64,000 nucleotides of DNA, taken from positions 186,001-250,000 of the forward strand of contig JANEZZ010001844.1 in NCBI GenBank assembly GCA_026122225.1, written 5' to 3'. A model generated the notes under the pieces. It was given only the letters and a program-made list of their open reading frames with translations. It made no database searches and was not told the origin of the DNA. The DNA is from Heloderma charlesbogerti (Eukaryota > Chordata > Lepidosauria > Squamata > Helodermatidae). Both the position numbers and the translations under genes were made by a program. Below, piece by piece: positions 10,087 through 21,344 of the stretch (its first letter is position 1; every line of letters begins with the position of its first letter).

Positions 10087-11428
10087 AAATTTGGAACACT
10101 CAACAATGGCTGCAAGACTGGAAAAGGTCAGTTTACATTCCAATTCCAAAGAAGGGCAATGCCAAAGAGTGTTCAAACTACTGCACAATTGCGCTCATTT
10201 CACATGCCAGCAAGGTGATGCTCAAAATCCTACAAGCTAGGCTTCAGCAGTATGCGAACCGAGAACTACCGGAAGTACAAGTGGGGTTTCGAAGAGGCAG
10301 AGGAACTAGAGATCAAATCGCCAACTTTTGCTGGATCATGGAGAAAGCAAGAGAATTCCAGAAAAACGTCTCTTTCTGCTTCATTGACTACGCTAAAGCC
10401 TTTGATTGTGTGGATCACAACAAACTGTGGCAAATTCTTAAAGTGATGGGAGTACCAGACCACCTTACCTGTCTCCTGAGAAACCTGTACGAGGGTCAAG
10501 AAGCAACAGTAAGAACCGGACATGGAACAACCGAGTGGTTCAAAATTGGGAAAGGAGTAATACAAGGCTGCATTGTCGCCCTGCTTACTTAACTTATATG
10601 CAGAGTACATCATGAGAAACGCCGGGTTGGATGAATCACAGGTCGTAATTAAGATTGCTGGGAGAATTATCAACAACCTCCGATATGCAGATGATACCAC
10701 CCTAATGGCAGAAAGCGAAGAGGATCTAAAGAGCCTCTTGTTGAGGGTGAAAGAGGAGAGTGCAAAAGCTGGTTTGAAAATCAACATTAAAAAAACAAAG
10801 ATCATGGCATCTGGCCCCATCACTTCCTGGCATATGGAAGGGGAAGAAATGGAAGCAGTGACAGATTTTACTTTCTTGGGCTCCAAGGTCACCGCAGATG
10901 GTGACTGTAGCCATGAAATTAAAAGACGTTTGCTCCTTGGGAAGAAGCAGAGACATCACCTTGCCGACAAAGGTCCGTCTAATCAAAGCTATGGTTTTCC
11001 CAGTAGTAATGTATGGCTGTGAGAGCTGGACTATAAGGAAGGCTGAGCGCTGAAGAATTGATGCTTTCAAACTGTGGTGCTGGAGAAGACTCTTACGAGT
11101 CCCCTGGACTGCAAGGAGGTCAAATCAGTCAATCCTAAAGGAAATCAACCCTGAGTGCTCATTGGAAGGACAGATACTGAAGCTGAAGCTCAAATATTTT
11201 GGCCACCTAATGCAAAGAGAAAACTCTCTGGAAAAGACCCTGATGCTGGGAAAGATTGAAGGCAAAAGGAGAAGGGGACGGCAGAGGATGAGATGGCTAG
11301 ATAGTATCACCGATTTAATGAATATGAACTTGAGCACACTCCGGGAGAGAACGCAGGACAGGAAGGCCTGGCGTGCTATGGTCCATGGGGTCACGAAGAG
11401 TCGGACACGACTGAACGACTGAACAACA
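10087..11428 (+). mobile_element. RTE-BovB LINE, 5'-truncated, with TSD
   Basis: An RTE-clade reverse transcriptase is readable in pieces. RT motif A 'FIDYAKAFDCVDHNK' is at about 10380-10425 and the catalytic 'RYADDTTLMAESEED' at about 10680-10725, followed by the BovB C-terminal region ending 'HGVTKSRTRLND'. The 3' end is the BovB terminus GTCGGACACGACTGAACG plus a short CAA-rich tail. The insertion is framed by an 11-bp duplication AGCCCCCTCCC at 10076-10086 and 11429-11439. A frameshift near 10573, a small deletion near 10950 and a stop near 11045 break the ORF. The endonuclease half is missing through 5' truncation. It is inactive. Confidence 0.95.
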
Positions 11429-11454
11429 AGCCCCCTCCCCTGGCTACTACGTTA

Positions 11455-11965
11455 TGGAGCGTAATTAATTCACAATTCTATTCCAGCAAACTGTCACAGA
11501 GTTATTCCTCTCCCCTTTCCCCAATGTGTGCACTTTTGCCTGAAAAAGCCCAAATCCCCGATTCTTGAGTGCAGCATCTGAAGGCTCCCTCTGAGAGCAG
11601 CCCACCACCTCAATTTCGCCCCATTCCAGCAAATTGTGGCAGAGTTATAGCTTCCACACACACCCTTTCTCCTTCTCTGGGCACTTTCTCCCTCCTTACA
11701 ATGAGAGGCTTCTCCACTCTTGTGATCCTGATAGCTTGGCAGATCACTACTGCGATAAAGCCCTAATGTGCATTTGTTTAATGTCCAAGGAAAGAGTATA
11801 AGCTTACTGTTCCCTCACTTTTCCAAGAAGAAGCCAAAATCCCAGATTATCCAGTGCAGCATCTGAAGGCTCCCCCTGAGAGTACCCCACCACCCCAATT
11901 TTGCTTTGTTCCAGCAAACTGTCACAGAGTTGTAGTTTCCAAGCCATTTTTACTGCAAGTGTAAT
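11455..11965. repeat. Degenerate tandem duplication, ~285 bp unit
   Basis: 'CAGCATCTGAAGGCTCC' followed by a 'CCACCACC..CAATTT' block and 'TTCCAGCAAA.TGT..CAGAGTT' occurs at about 11570-11650 and again at about 11852-11937. A third, partial copy of the last block is at 11482-11506. The first gap is about 141 bp and the second about 285 bp. It has no coding sense and the origin is not recognised. Confidence 0.55.
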
Positions 11966-12439
11966 CCACTGGTATATTTTTCTTTAAGAATTTTGAGGGA
12001 ATATTCCTGCACATGCTTAGTAGTGGCCACCATTTTAGGCAGTTACCAGAATTGCAATGTGGAAGAAACTTGTTTTCTCCTCCCTGTAAGATCCTGAACA
12101 CTTGAGACAGGGCTGTTTAACAATGTTCTTGTGTTGCTGGATCCTGATCCAATTTTGAGAAGATTGCTGAGGAGCTGGAGTGAATTGAATAAAGACTGTT
12201 TTCTCTCTTCGGCCAACAGGAAAATCAAGCTTCTGAGAGAAGTTTTATTTATATTTTTGTTGTGGATTCAAGCTGAAAAAAGACAGAACTTTGGGAGGGA
12301 TGTACTCTGTTGTATTGTTTAGGTGGGTTATGCATGTAAAATTATTACATATGCATTATTATTGTTTTAATTAAGATATTACAGTATATGTTAGTTTTCC
12401 CTATATAAAGCCTTTGCTGTGAATCCCTTTAGAGACCTT

Positions 12440-12735
12440 GAAGAAAAAGTGTTACACAAGCAAGAGGGAAGTGAAGTAACACAAAAAGAAGCAGGGAAGC
12501 GAAGCAATGCAAAGAGAGGCAGGAAAGCAAAGCAACATGCAATGATCAGACAAGCCCTGAAGTAAAGCAAACATCAAGAAGCAAAGTAACACAAACATCA
12601 GAGAAACAGCAAAGTAACTCAAGGACCAGACAAGTGCCCAGACAAGCGAAGTAATGCAATATCAGAAAGGTGACTTAGCACATCATCAGAGAAAGGAATC
12701 AACCCAACATCAGGCAAACATCAGAGAATGTTTGA
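12440..12735 (+). repeat. Purine-rich imperfect tandem array
   Basis: Repeated variants of 'GCAAAGTAACACAA', 'CAGACAAG' and 'AACATCAGAGAAA' fill about 290 bp with almost no pyrimidine runs. The unit length drifts between about 25 and 45 bp. It lies between ordinary DNA and a candidate LTR region. No ORF with known domains. Confidence 0.5.
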
Positions 12736-13212
12736 TATTCTCATAATGAGAGCATAATGATGGCTCTCAGCAGGGATAGGGAGGCTAGTTACTCCCACTG
12801 GTGAAAAGGAAGTACAGCATGATTCTGAAGACTCAAGTCGGAAAGGTAGACTAGTTACTGTAATTACTCTAATTACTCTCCCTGGGGATAGTAGTGCCAA
12901 TGGGGAGAATGAGTGAATGGGTGGGAGGGGCCACCCCACCCCTTGACCGCAATGCAGCCAGGTCACAAAGGCATGCCCAGGAGTTAACGCAGAGGAATGC
13001 AGCACACAGCAGTGGAACCATGTGGGAGCCACTTAAACTGAAAAAAGTGGAGTAAAAGGACTTTCAGATAATGCGGCTTTTCAAGACAGAAGCAGCTGGT
13101 TGGCGGCGCACTGGCCACAACGTCATGTGCCACGAACAAATTCAAAATGCTCCCAGTCTGCATGAAATCCTCTATGAAGACAGCCCCTAGGATTCACTCA
13201 CCGCTGCCATCA

Positions 13213-13437
13213 TGTTTCAAAGTTGGTGGGTTGCACCTAATAGAATCAGACACTCCATTTTGTAAACAAACTGTTAGGTTTTATTTCAACAAAGGCTTTT
13301 CTGCAGAGCTCTTGCAGACTCTGGCCTTTCTCTCCTCGGGCTAGAAGCAGTGGGTGTTGCTCTTAACTACTTCCTGCTTCCTCCCAGGAAGCACAACCCA
13401 CTCAAGCTGAATCCAGCAGGTCTTTCATATTGTTACA
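13213..13437 (-). mobile_element. Candidate short LTR with primer-binding-like flank
   Basis: Read on the - strand it starts TGTAACAATATG, contains AATAAA near 13270-13280, and ends 'CTTTGAAACA'. The next bases, TGATGGCAGCGGTGAG, resemble the 'TGGTGGCAGCGGTG' type of sequence seen just inside LTRs. No partner LTR or TSD is seen, so the call is tentative. Confidence 0.3.
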
Positions 13438-13499
13438 ACCCCCAGCTTTCTTCATTTCAGCAGTATAATTAAGGCTGCACTAGGGAGAGTAATTTTGTT

Positions 13500-13665
13500 G
13501 CTGCTATTGTTAAACAGCTGGGAGTCAGAAATCCTTGGTGATCCACTGCAAAGCGCCCAGAGAATTACCAGTAGATCCAGATCTACCTTTGGCCCCTGCC
13601 CTCCCCGCCCCCGAGCTAGATGGACTGATGATCTGAGTTGGTATAAGGCAGCTTCCTTTGTTCCT
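13500..13665. repeat. Two repeat fragments: unknown family and SINE tail
   Basis: 'CAGCTGGGAGTCAGAAATCC' with 'GATCCACTGCAAAG' (13514-13590) reappears at 55384-55455, defining a repeat I cannot name. 13610-13665 ('GAGCTAGATGGACTGATGAT' then 'TATAAGGCAGCTTCCTTTG') is the tail of the tRNA-derived SINE seen at 1258-1450 and 49480-49632. Confidence 0.45.
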
Positions 13666-13912
13666 TGGAAGGAATAATATTCAGCATTGCTTCCATTGCT
13701 CTTAAAAACTTCTGCAAACTCACACTTCAGCCCTGTCAGTGACTCTGGCAAAGGTAGATTAAATAAGGCAATCCAATCCATAAAGCAATTCCATTAAAAT
13801 GTGATGGCTGCATTAAAGATTCTTTGATCTTTACAGGTGCATTTTGTTGGTCTCTTAAAAAGCAGCCACACACACACACTTACACATGAATGGTTGCAAA
13901 CCGCATGGTGAT

Positions 13913-14462
13913 TGTCAGGGGTGTTTCTGAGCACAGGGAGTGGGATAGCAGTTCAGATTCTGAAGGAGAACCATCAGACATGGGGGAGGTGTTTTCCCAG
14001 GCTAGTCCAGATATGAGTAGGCCTGCTTCTCAGGTTACAAATGTGCAGATGGCTGAGCTTGAGGGTCCCTCCTCATCCCCCCCCCCATGAGAGGCAGTGA
14101 ACAGGAGCATGACCTAATAGATGCCAGGCGCAGGCACAGAGCAAAGAGAGAGAAGGCAGGGGCAGAACTTAGATGCTCTACCCGATTGCTTTGCATGGAA
14201 AGCTGCGCTTAGAGGCCTCACGACAAGAGAGGGACCTCCCCCCCTTAAGTTAGGCTAGCGAGACTGCCTCCCTCTTCAAATGGCAGGCAACTCTCGTAAA
14301 TTCCATTTGATTCCCCTGGAGGCATTCCTTGTAGATGGGGAGTCTCTGAGAAGTTGCATCTGTATGACCCTGTGAAGTAATGGATTAAAAGCTGAAGACT
14401 GAAGCCTCTCGTCTGTGTATGTTTGGGCGTGAAGTGAAGTGGGGGCTAAGGGAATCCTGGCA
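13913..14462 (+). mobile_element. Solo LTR, TGTCAGG family, copy 1
   Basis: A 550-bp unit runs from TGTCAGGGG to AATCCTGGCA and is flanked by a perfect 5-bp duplication GTGAT (13908-13912 and 14463-14467). The TG...CA ends plus 5-bp TSD fit an LTR left by recombination between two LTRs. Related units at 16479-17050, 37172-37701 and 42717-43298 share an early 'CAGATTCTGA'-type acidic block and a mid-element 'GCAGAGCAAAGAG'-like block. The open frame at 13890-14090 is chance. Confidence 0.8.
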
Positions 14463-14467
14463 GTGAT

Positions 14468-16001
14468 CAGGGCAAAAGGAAGACCTCAGTTGGAACAAAG
14501 ATTCCCTAAAATGCCACATGCCTTGTAATTAATGGGGTTTCATGGTTGGAGAAATATTAATTTAACACAACACCTAAATGTGAACATCACTGGGAATGGG
14601 TAATAAGCTCCTGCTGCTCTGTAGATTGCAAGGCCTTCCAGGCAGAAGACATTGATTCCCCAGAAAGGGTTTTATAATTTATATGTAATGCTGCCTGGCA
14701 ACTGATAGATTTAATCACTTTGGTATCTGATGGATGCCACTGCTGCTGAGAGATAGCTTCTCAGTCTGTCATTCCTGACATCTGTGTTGTAAATGGCTCA
14801 TAGGCACACGAGTGATTGCATTGGCTAGTCAAAAGGCAACAGTGTAAACACAGAACTGCAGAGTATAAAAATGTCATGTATGAACAAGATGATTTGATTT
14901 TCCCTTTCTGTCCAACTCCTTTCTTCCTCTTCTTTTCTTTTTAGTTTATGAGAGTGCAGTTTAGGACCTGATCTTTTTCTTTTTGTACAGCTCCTGCTCC
15001 TAATGTATATTGTATAAATAAACAATGTGGATGATTGTTTATTGGTGTGGTTTTGAAAAAAGAAACCAACATTTTCGGGGAGGGGGGGGGAAGTAGGTTG
15101 AGAGAGAATGTAAGTTCACACTGCCTAATGGTAGGGCCAGCCCTGTTTTTTTAAATATGGCAGGGCCAGCCATGCAGCAACTCTGGAGGGAGGCTCAAGT
15201 CCTTTTCTGAGGGGGAGGGATAGCAGGGCTATGCAGGATACATGCATATTGACAGATGTGTATACCCACTGAGTTACACATTATATTGTACATTCATGTG
15301 TAGGACACAGGAATGGGCCTGCTTCCCCAACAACATGTACAGATTTATTTATTTTTTAAACGAGCTTAGTGATTGTGTGAATCAGCTGTTAATATTTCTT
15401 TAGCACTCCTTAAGAAATCTCATACATCTCATGCATTCTACATTCATTGTAAAAACAAAGAAAAAACCCATTCTGTTCTCTTAAGCCAGGGATACAGGGT
15501 TTCCATTTGGCCCCTAGCAGATGTCATGTTGCTGAGTGATAAATTGGCTCTGGGTGATTGTTCCTTATCTTTTAAGTCCAGTTCTGGGGCTCATTGGTTC
15601 TTTTATTGGATTCAGAGCTGCACATGGACGAGTGGGTTAATTTGCTGCTGCTGGGATATGCTTTGTTCCTCGCAGAACTCATTCTCACCTCTTGGCCTTC
15701 CTTTGACACTCGGCCTGCCTGCTCTGTTATTCATGTCTCTTCTCTTCATGGGAATTGATTATAGATAAACACTCATCAGAGAACAGGACGCTTTGACACG
15801 ATCATTAACTCATTGAAGTTTTTGTTTATGAAACTAGAAATGCCTGAAACATAGTGACTAAAAGGGTGTGAGCCTTGTTAATGGAAATGATGTTCGATGT
15901 TCAGGAAGAGAGTTCTTTGCATAGATGCTTCCTTACAAGTTTTGATTTGGCCAAGAAAATAGCAAAATAGAAGTTGATTTTCTCCTTGACTCATAAAGGC
16001 T
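14468..16001. other. Non-genic stretch
   Basis: Only two short fragments are recognised, at 15125-15185, where 'GGTAGGGCCAGCCCTG' and 'GGCAGGGCCAGCC' recall family F ends. The 131-codon frame at 15373-15768 has no domain, splice context or repeat match that I recognise. Confidence 0.35.
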
Positions 16002-16200
16002 GTTCACACAATATGCTAACCCACACTCAGTGGCTGAATGTGGGTTGTTGTTGAACCATGGGTTATTTGTTGAACTGTGGTTTAGCGTGTTGTCTGAATC
16101 CTAGTCATTTTCTACAGGGTAGCTTGTTAGCCATGCAGTGTGGCTTGTTAACCATCCTGAACAATCCAACAACAAACCATGGGTTCTCAAGATGGCTTGT
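16002..16200 (+). repeat. Left arm of a split inverted repeat
   Basis: 'GTTCACACAATATGCTAACC', 'GTTGTTGTTGAACCATGGG', 'TTAGCGTGTTGTCTGAATCC' and 'CCATGCAGTGTGGCTTG' occur in this order. They are mirrored as the reverse complement at 20718-20868. Flanks of this 'GTTCAGACAACACGCTAAC' type mark a non-autonomous DNA transposon. Confidence 0.6.
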
Positions 16201-16478
16201 TTGAGAAAAATAAGACATAGGACCAGGCACTCTGTACTTTGGACTGGTGAGAGAAGAGAACTGGGGGGAGAGATTTATTCCATCGTGTTCCAGCTCCTTG
16301 CAATTACTTGCAATGCCCCCCCCCCCAGTAACTTTGCCTTGCGTCAGCCTGACACTGATTGTGGAGTGAAGCCACCTGTTGAAGGTCTCCAGCTAATCTG
16401 AACAGGGCACTATCTCTTAGCCCTTTTGAGACCTTTGGCATCACAGAGATTTAAGCCGCCCTGCCACAAGATGGCGGA

Positions 16479-17050
16479 TGTCAGGATTCTGAGCGTGTGG
16501 AGATAGTTAGCAGCTCAGACTCAGAATGGGAACAGCCAGAATGGGGGAGGCTTCCTCAGTGAGCTCAGATATGGATAGACATTCTTCTCAGGAACTTGGC
16601 ACACAGATGGCTTGACCTGAAGCCCCCCCCCTTTCCTCCCCTGTGAGAACTTGGAGGAGGAGGAGGAGAGTGCGGGGTGTGACCTGAAGGATGCTAGAGT
16701 CTGGCGCAGAGCGAAGAGGGAAAAGTTAGAGGTGGAGCTCAGACATTCCACCCCGTTGGCTATGTCTGATTATAGCCTAGGTAGGAGGGCACAACTGTAA
16801 GGGAGGGGCATCCCCCCCATGTTATTCTGGCTGGCAAGTTCTTGTTTCAAACTGCCGGCAATGTCTCTGATTCCCACTTGGCTCCTCTACTGATATTTGT
16901 AATTGTGTGGAGTAGCTGTTTTCCTTTGTAGCCTGAGAGTCTCCGAGGGTTTGCATTTGTAAAGAGCCTGGTTCTTAACTAATAAAGTAGTGAGTCTGAA
17001 GCCTGGTACCCTGGAGTGTGTGATTGTGGAGAGGACCAAGGGACCTGACA
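16479..17050 (+). mobile_element. Solo LTR, TGTCAGG family, copy 2
   Basis: A 572-bp unit from TGTCAGGATTC to GGGACCTGACA. Flanking 5-mers GCGGA (16474-16478) and GCAGA (17051-17055) differ at one base. It carries an early 'CTCAGACTCAGAATGG' block, 'GGCGCAGAGCGAAGAGG' in the middle and AATAAA near 16980, as expected for an LTR polyadenylation signal. It lies between the inverted arms at 16.0 and 20.8 kb. Confidence 0.75.
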
Positions 17051-17859
17051 GCAGACTGCCCTGGCAGGGGCAACCCTTTGGGATTCCATGAGGGTGCCTC
17101 TTACTTTCTCCTTCTTCCTTCGTTTGTTCACTCTCTGCTTGTCCATTCACTACCTGATTTGTGTGAGTGGGGTGTTCCTGAGTGATAGCAGGGATCCCCT
17201 GACAACAGTTGTACCTACATCTCATTGTTTGCCCACTCTGGCTGAGAGACGGGATCAGAGCTTCATGTACCAGAGTGGCTTCTTTTGCCCAGGGTGGGAG
17301 CCTGTGTAGTTAGAAGCAAGGCCTCCCCTGGGTGAGAGTCAGGGGGGAGAACTGTTTGCCACACTCCAGGTGAGAGATGGAATGAACATGAACTAATGGA
17401 AGTAGGTTGAATGGCTAGGAAACAAGCACCTTCTTGTTCTTTATATTGCTTGGCTGGTTGGCAAGCCAGATGTCTTAGATGTGACCAGTGGCTGGTTATA
17501 ACCACAAGCTACACACTGTGATTGTGTTGTTTGGTTGGGAGTGACCGTTGGATGAGTGGAGTGTATGTGTTGAATAGCTGAAGGTACGTTTGAATGGGGG
17601 TGGGTGCTGAGAGTGTGTGGGTAGTTCTGGTGTGGTAAGGATTCGCTTGGGGAACTCTGATACAGGGACCCAAGGAGGGGGTACCACTATTCCAGTGACT
17701 TAGGGCAGAAGGAGATATGGCAGGGGGAGGGGGTTGGGATATCAAAGTAGAATGGGCCACAGAAATCTACACACTGTTCCCCTGCTATCCCCTTCCTCTA
17801 GTTCTCATGTGCCTGGTAGCTCATCCACTGAGCCCTCCTGCTGCTATTTAATGCCAGGT
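17051..17859 (+). other. Possible 5' region of the L2 LINE
   Basis: No domain is visible. Position directly upstream of the L2 endonuclease frame suggests LINE 5' leader, but I cannot show this from motifs. The small - strand frames at 17496-17760 are overlapping shadows. Confidence 0.3.
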
Positions 17860-20717
17860 TGGTCTGCAATAACACTGCACTCATTCATGATTTAATTGTG
17901 GATGAGAAGGCTGACCTGGCATGTATTACTGAGCCTTGGGTGGATGAGCTGGGTGGAGTTGGCCTGACTCAGCTCTGCCTACCCGGGTACTCGGTGCAGC
18001 ACCAACATAGGTTGGTGGGCTGGGGGGGGGGGTCGCTGTGGACCATAGAATCTCCATCACCAGGAAACCACTCCACCTTGGAGCAGGCCTTGAGGGGCTG
18101 CACCTGCTGTTGGGCCATAGAGACAGGTTGCGGATGCTGTTGGTATATTGCCCACCCTGCTGCCCAGCATCTTCCCTGACTGAGCTGGCAGAGGCAGTCT
18201 TGAGTGTGGTGTTGGAGGAACCCAGGATGGTGGTTCTGGTTGACTTTAACTTCCATGCTGAGGCTCTCTGGAGTTCCAGCTCAGGACTTCATGTGGGGCA
18301 CACCCTTGATTTGGTTTTTGCTCCAAGTTGTGAGATGGGTGGCCTGAAGATTGGGGGGAGGGGAGGTCCAAGTAATCCCATTGTCATGGTCAGACCATTT
18401 CCTGGTGGGGTTTGAACTCACGGTGTTATTTCCCTCCTACAGGGGTGGGGGACCCATTTGGATGGTCCGCCCCAGGAGACTGATGGAATCCAGTGGATTT
18501 CTGAATGCTCTTGGGGATTTTCCAGTGGAGAGAGCTGGTGATCCAGCGAGGCCCTAGTCTCACTGTGGAAGAGTGAGATGCGGAGGGCCATTGCCTTGAC
18601 TGTACCTGAGTGCCCTCTCCAGCACTGTAGAGCCCGCTCTGTTCCTTGGTATACTGGGGAGCTGCAGTCAGTGAAACAGGGTGGACATCAGCTAGAGTGC
18701 AAATGGTGTAAGACTTTAAGCGAAGATTACCGAGCACGCTCTAGAGCACATAATCGTACCTACTGCGTGGTGGTATGGGCAGCAAAGAAAGCCTATTTTG
18801 CTGCCTCCATTGTATCCTTGAGTAGCCATCCAGCGGAACTCTTCTGGGTGGTCCGAGGGTTGTTAACACCCTTCCCAACAAATGGGGCCCTGGCCCCATC
18901 AAGGTCCCACTGTAACTTTTTTGCATCACGCTTTGAGGACAAATTCGCTTGTCTCCACAGCGAACTTGATGCTGTTGTTATCACAGTTCTGGTCGAGGTG
19001 TCTGATGCCACCATCTGCCTGATTTTGTGGGATCAGTTCTAGTTCCTGTGGCCTGATGATGTGGACAAGGTGCTTGCAGCAATGCGATCAACCATGTGCC
19101 CTCTCATTCCCTGCCCCTCTTGGCTAATAAAAGCTAGCTGAGGAGGTATGACTGGGTGGGTTCAGGGAGTGATAAATGCTTCCCTGCGGGAAGGGGTGGT
19201 CCCTGCTGTCCTTCAGGAGGCAGTAGTGCAGCCACTCCTGAAGAAGCCCACTCTGGACCCAATGGTACTAGACAACTACTGCCCAATTGCAAATACCCCT
19301 TTCCTAGGGAAGGTACTTGAGAGGGTTGTGGCAGAGCAACTGCAGGCACTCTTGGAGGATACTGATTATCTAGACCCATTCCAGTCTGGGTTTCGATCTG
19401 GTTATGGGACTGAATCAGCCTTTGTCACCCTGATGGATGACCTTTATCAAGAGAGGGACAGGGGGAGTGCAACCCTGTTAATTCTGCTTGATTTCCCATC
19501 GGCTTTTGATACCATCAACCATGGTATCCTCCTGGATCGACTCCGTGGGATGGGTATTGGAGGCACTGTGTCACAGTGTTGGGTGTAACGTTGGGTGAGT
19601 ATTCCTCGGCCCCTTGGCAATTGAGCTATGGGGTGCTGCAGGGCACCATCTTGTCCCCAGTGTTATTTAACGTCTATATGAAGCCGCTGGGAGCAGTCAT
19701 TAGGGGATTTAGAGCTAAATGCCATCAGTATGCTGATGACATGCAGTTCTGTCTCCCTGTGACATCTGAATCAAGAGAGGCTGTGCAAGGCCTGGATCAA
19801 TGTCTAATCTCAGTAATGGGCTGGATGAGGGCTAATAAACAGAAGCTGAATCCTGGCAAGATGGAAGCTCTGTGGGTGAGTGTTTCCTGAGTCTGGGAGA
19901 TAGGTGCATTGCTTGTTCTGGATGGGGTTGCACTCCCTCTGAAAGATCAGGTTCATAGTCTGGGGGCATTCCTAGATCCATCATTCTTGCTGGAAGCCCA
20001 AGTGGCTGTGGTGGCTTGGACTGCCTTTTACCAGCTTTGGCTGGTTCTCCAACTATGGCCTCTCCTGGACAGGGATAGGTTGGCCACAGTGGTACAGGCA
20101 TTAATAACCTCAACACTGGATTACTGCAACATGCTCTATGTGGGGCTGCCCTTGAGGCTGGCCTGGAAGCTGGAGCTAGTGCACAATGCAGCAGGTGAGC
20201 TGTTGTTGGGAGCTGCCCCCTTTCAGCATGTAACTCCTTTGCTGAGGGAACTGCACTGGCTGCCTATTCGCTACCGGGCCAGGTTTAAGGTATTAGTATT
20301 AGTGTACAAAGCCCTAAGCTACTTGGAACCAGGATAACTGAGAGAGTGCCTTCTTCTTTACCAACCCACTCGGTCACTGAGGTCATCGGAGGGCATGCTC
20401 CTGGTGGCTCCACATGGACCTATGGCCTGGATGGAGTCCACCAGGAAGAGAGTCTTCAGCGTAGTGGCCCCCTTCCTGGGGAATTCCCTGCCTTTGGAGG
20501 TCAGGCAGGCACCAACATTGTGTTGCTTTTGGTGCCTCCTGAAGTCATTGTCATTTTGAGAGGCTTTCCCTGAGTGACCAGCCTTGGTTCATTATGTTCA
20601 GAATCTGTTTTTTAAAAAATGTTTTAACTATGGGTTTTTATTCTTTTATCTTGTTGTTCACCACTCTGAAATCTTTGATGTGGAGTAGTATACAAATATT
20701 GTAAATAAATAAAAATA
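17860..20717 (+). mobile_element. L2-clade LINE ORF2, decayed
   Basis: A broken ORF2 is readable in order. The endonuclease start ('DLACITEPWVDE', 17910-17955), 'LVDFNFHAEAL' (18235-18275) and 'GHTLDLVF' (18297-18320) come first. RT follows with 'QSGFRSGYGTESAF' (19383-19424), motif A-like 'LLDFPSAFDTINHGILLDRL' (19486-19545), 'GVLQGTILSPVLFNVYMKPL' (19631-19690) and the catalytic 'YADDMQF' (19729-19749). The C-terminal 'LDYCNMLYVGLP' and 'LHWLPIRYRARFKVL' blocks follow. It ends 'AGTATACAAATATT' plus an AATAAATAAA tail at about 20702-20717. Several frameshifts and stops make it inactive. Confidence 0.9.
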
Positions 20718-20868
20718 AGCCACACTGCATGGTTTATAAGCCACCCTCGGAAAATGTCCTGCATTCAGACAACACGCTAACCCACAGTTCAACAAATAAC
20801 CCATGGTTCAACAACAACTCACACTCAGTGTGGGTTAGCGTGTTGTGAGAACCCAGTCATATAGGCCC
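20718..20868 (-). repeat. Right arm of the split inverted repeat
   Basis: The reverse complement gives 'AACACGCTAACCCACACTGA', 'GTTGTTGTTGAACCATGGG', 'GTTAGCGTGTTGTCTGAATG' and 'CCATGCAGTGTGGCTT', collinear with 16002-16155. The L2 tail ends right at its inner edge. Confidence 0.6.
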
Positions 20869-21344
20869 TGTTCAGACACGCACGGGGGGAAGGTGGTTTG
20901 GGTAATTGTGGAGGGGGGGTAGCAAAACCATGATGCATGTGCCCATCACATGACTGGAAACCACACAGCGCTGCATGGTTCCACCGTAACCATCCCCCCA
21001 CTGCCTCCACCACCGGTGATCTCAGTGGCCCTCGCACTGCAAAAATGCATGAGCTGGCCACTCCATCCGTCACTATGTGACTGCGACCACAGAGAGAGTC
21101 TGCACTGGCTAGAACGTCACCAGAAGGGTTTCTATGGTCATGGCTGAGAAACCACCAAAAGCCCGTTCTAATAACTGGAGAACCCACCTCATGTAATGGT
21201 AAGCTACCCCAGGGCCCCTTAACTCTGTTACAGGGGGATGGTTACCTGGGGTGGTTCTGCAACTGCAGTTAGCAGGTTTTTCTCCCCCCCCCCCACAACA
21301 TGCTAAGCCACCATGGTTAGCAGAAATTCCTTATCCAGGGCCAT
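20869..21344. repeat. Second palindromic DNA-element remnant
   Basis: It begins 'CCCTGTTCAGACACGCACGG' and ends near 'CACAACATGCTAAGCCACC' with 'ATGGTTAGCAG', so it carries the same kind of terminus as the adjacent arm. The interior has alternating 'ACCATGATGCATG' and 'CATGGTTCCACCG' stretches. The limits are approximate. Confidence 0.35.

Noticed and set aside
15373..15768. 131-codon + strand frame
   Set aside because: No recognisable domain and no exon-like context; kept only as an unassigned stretch.
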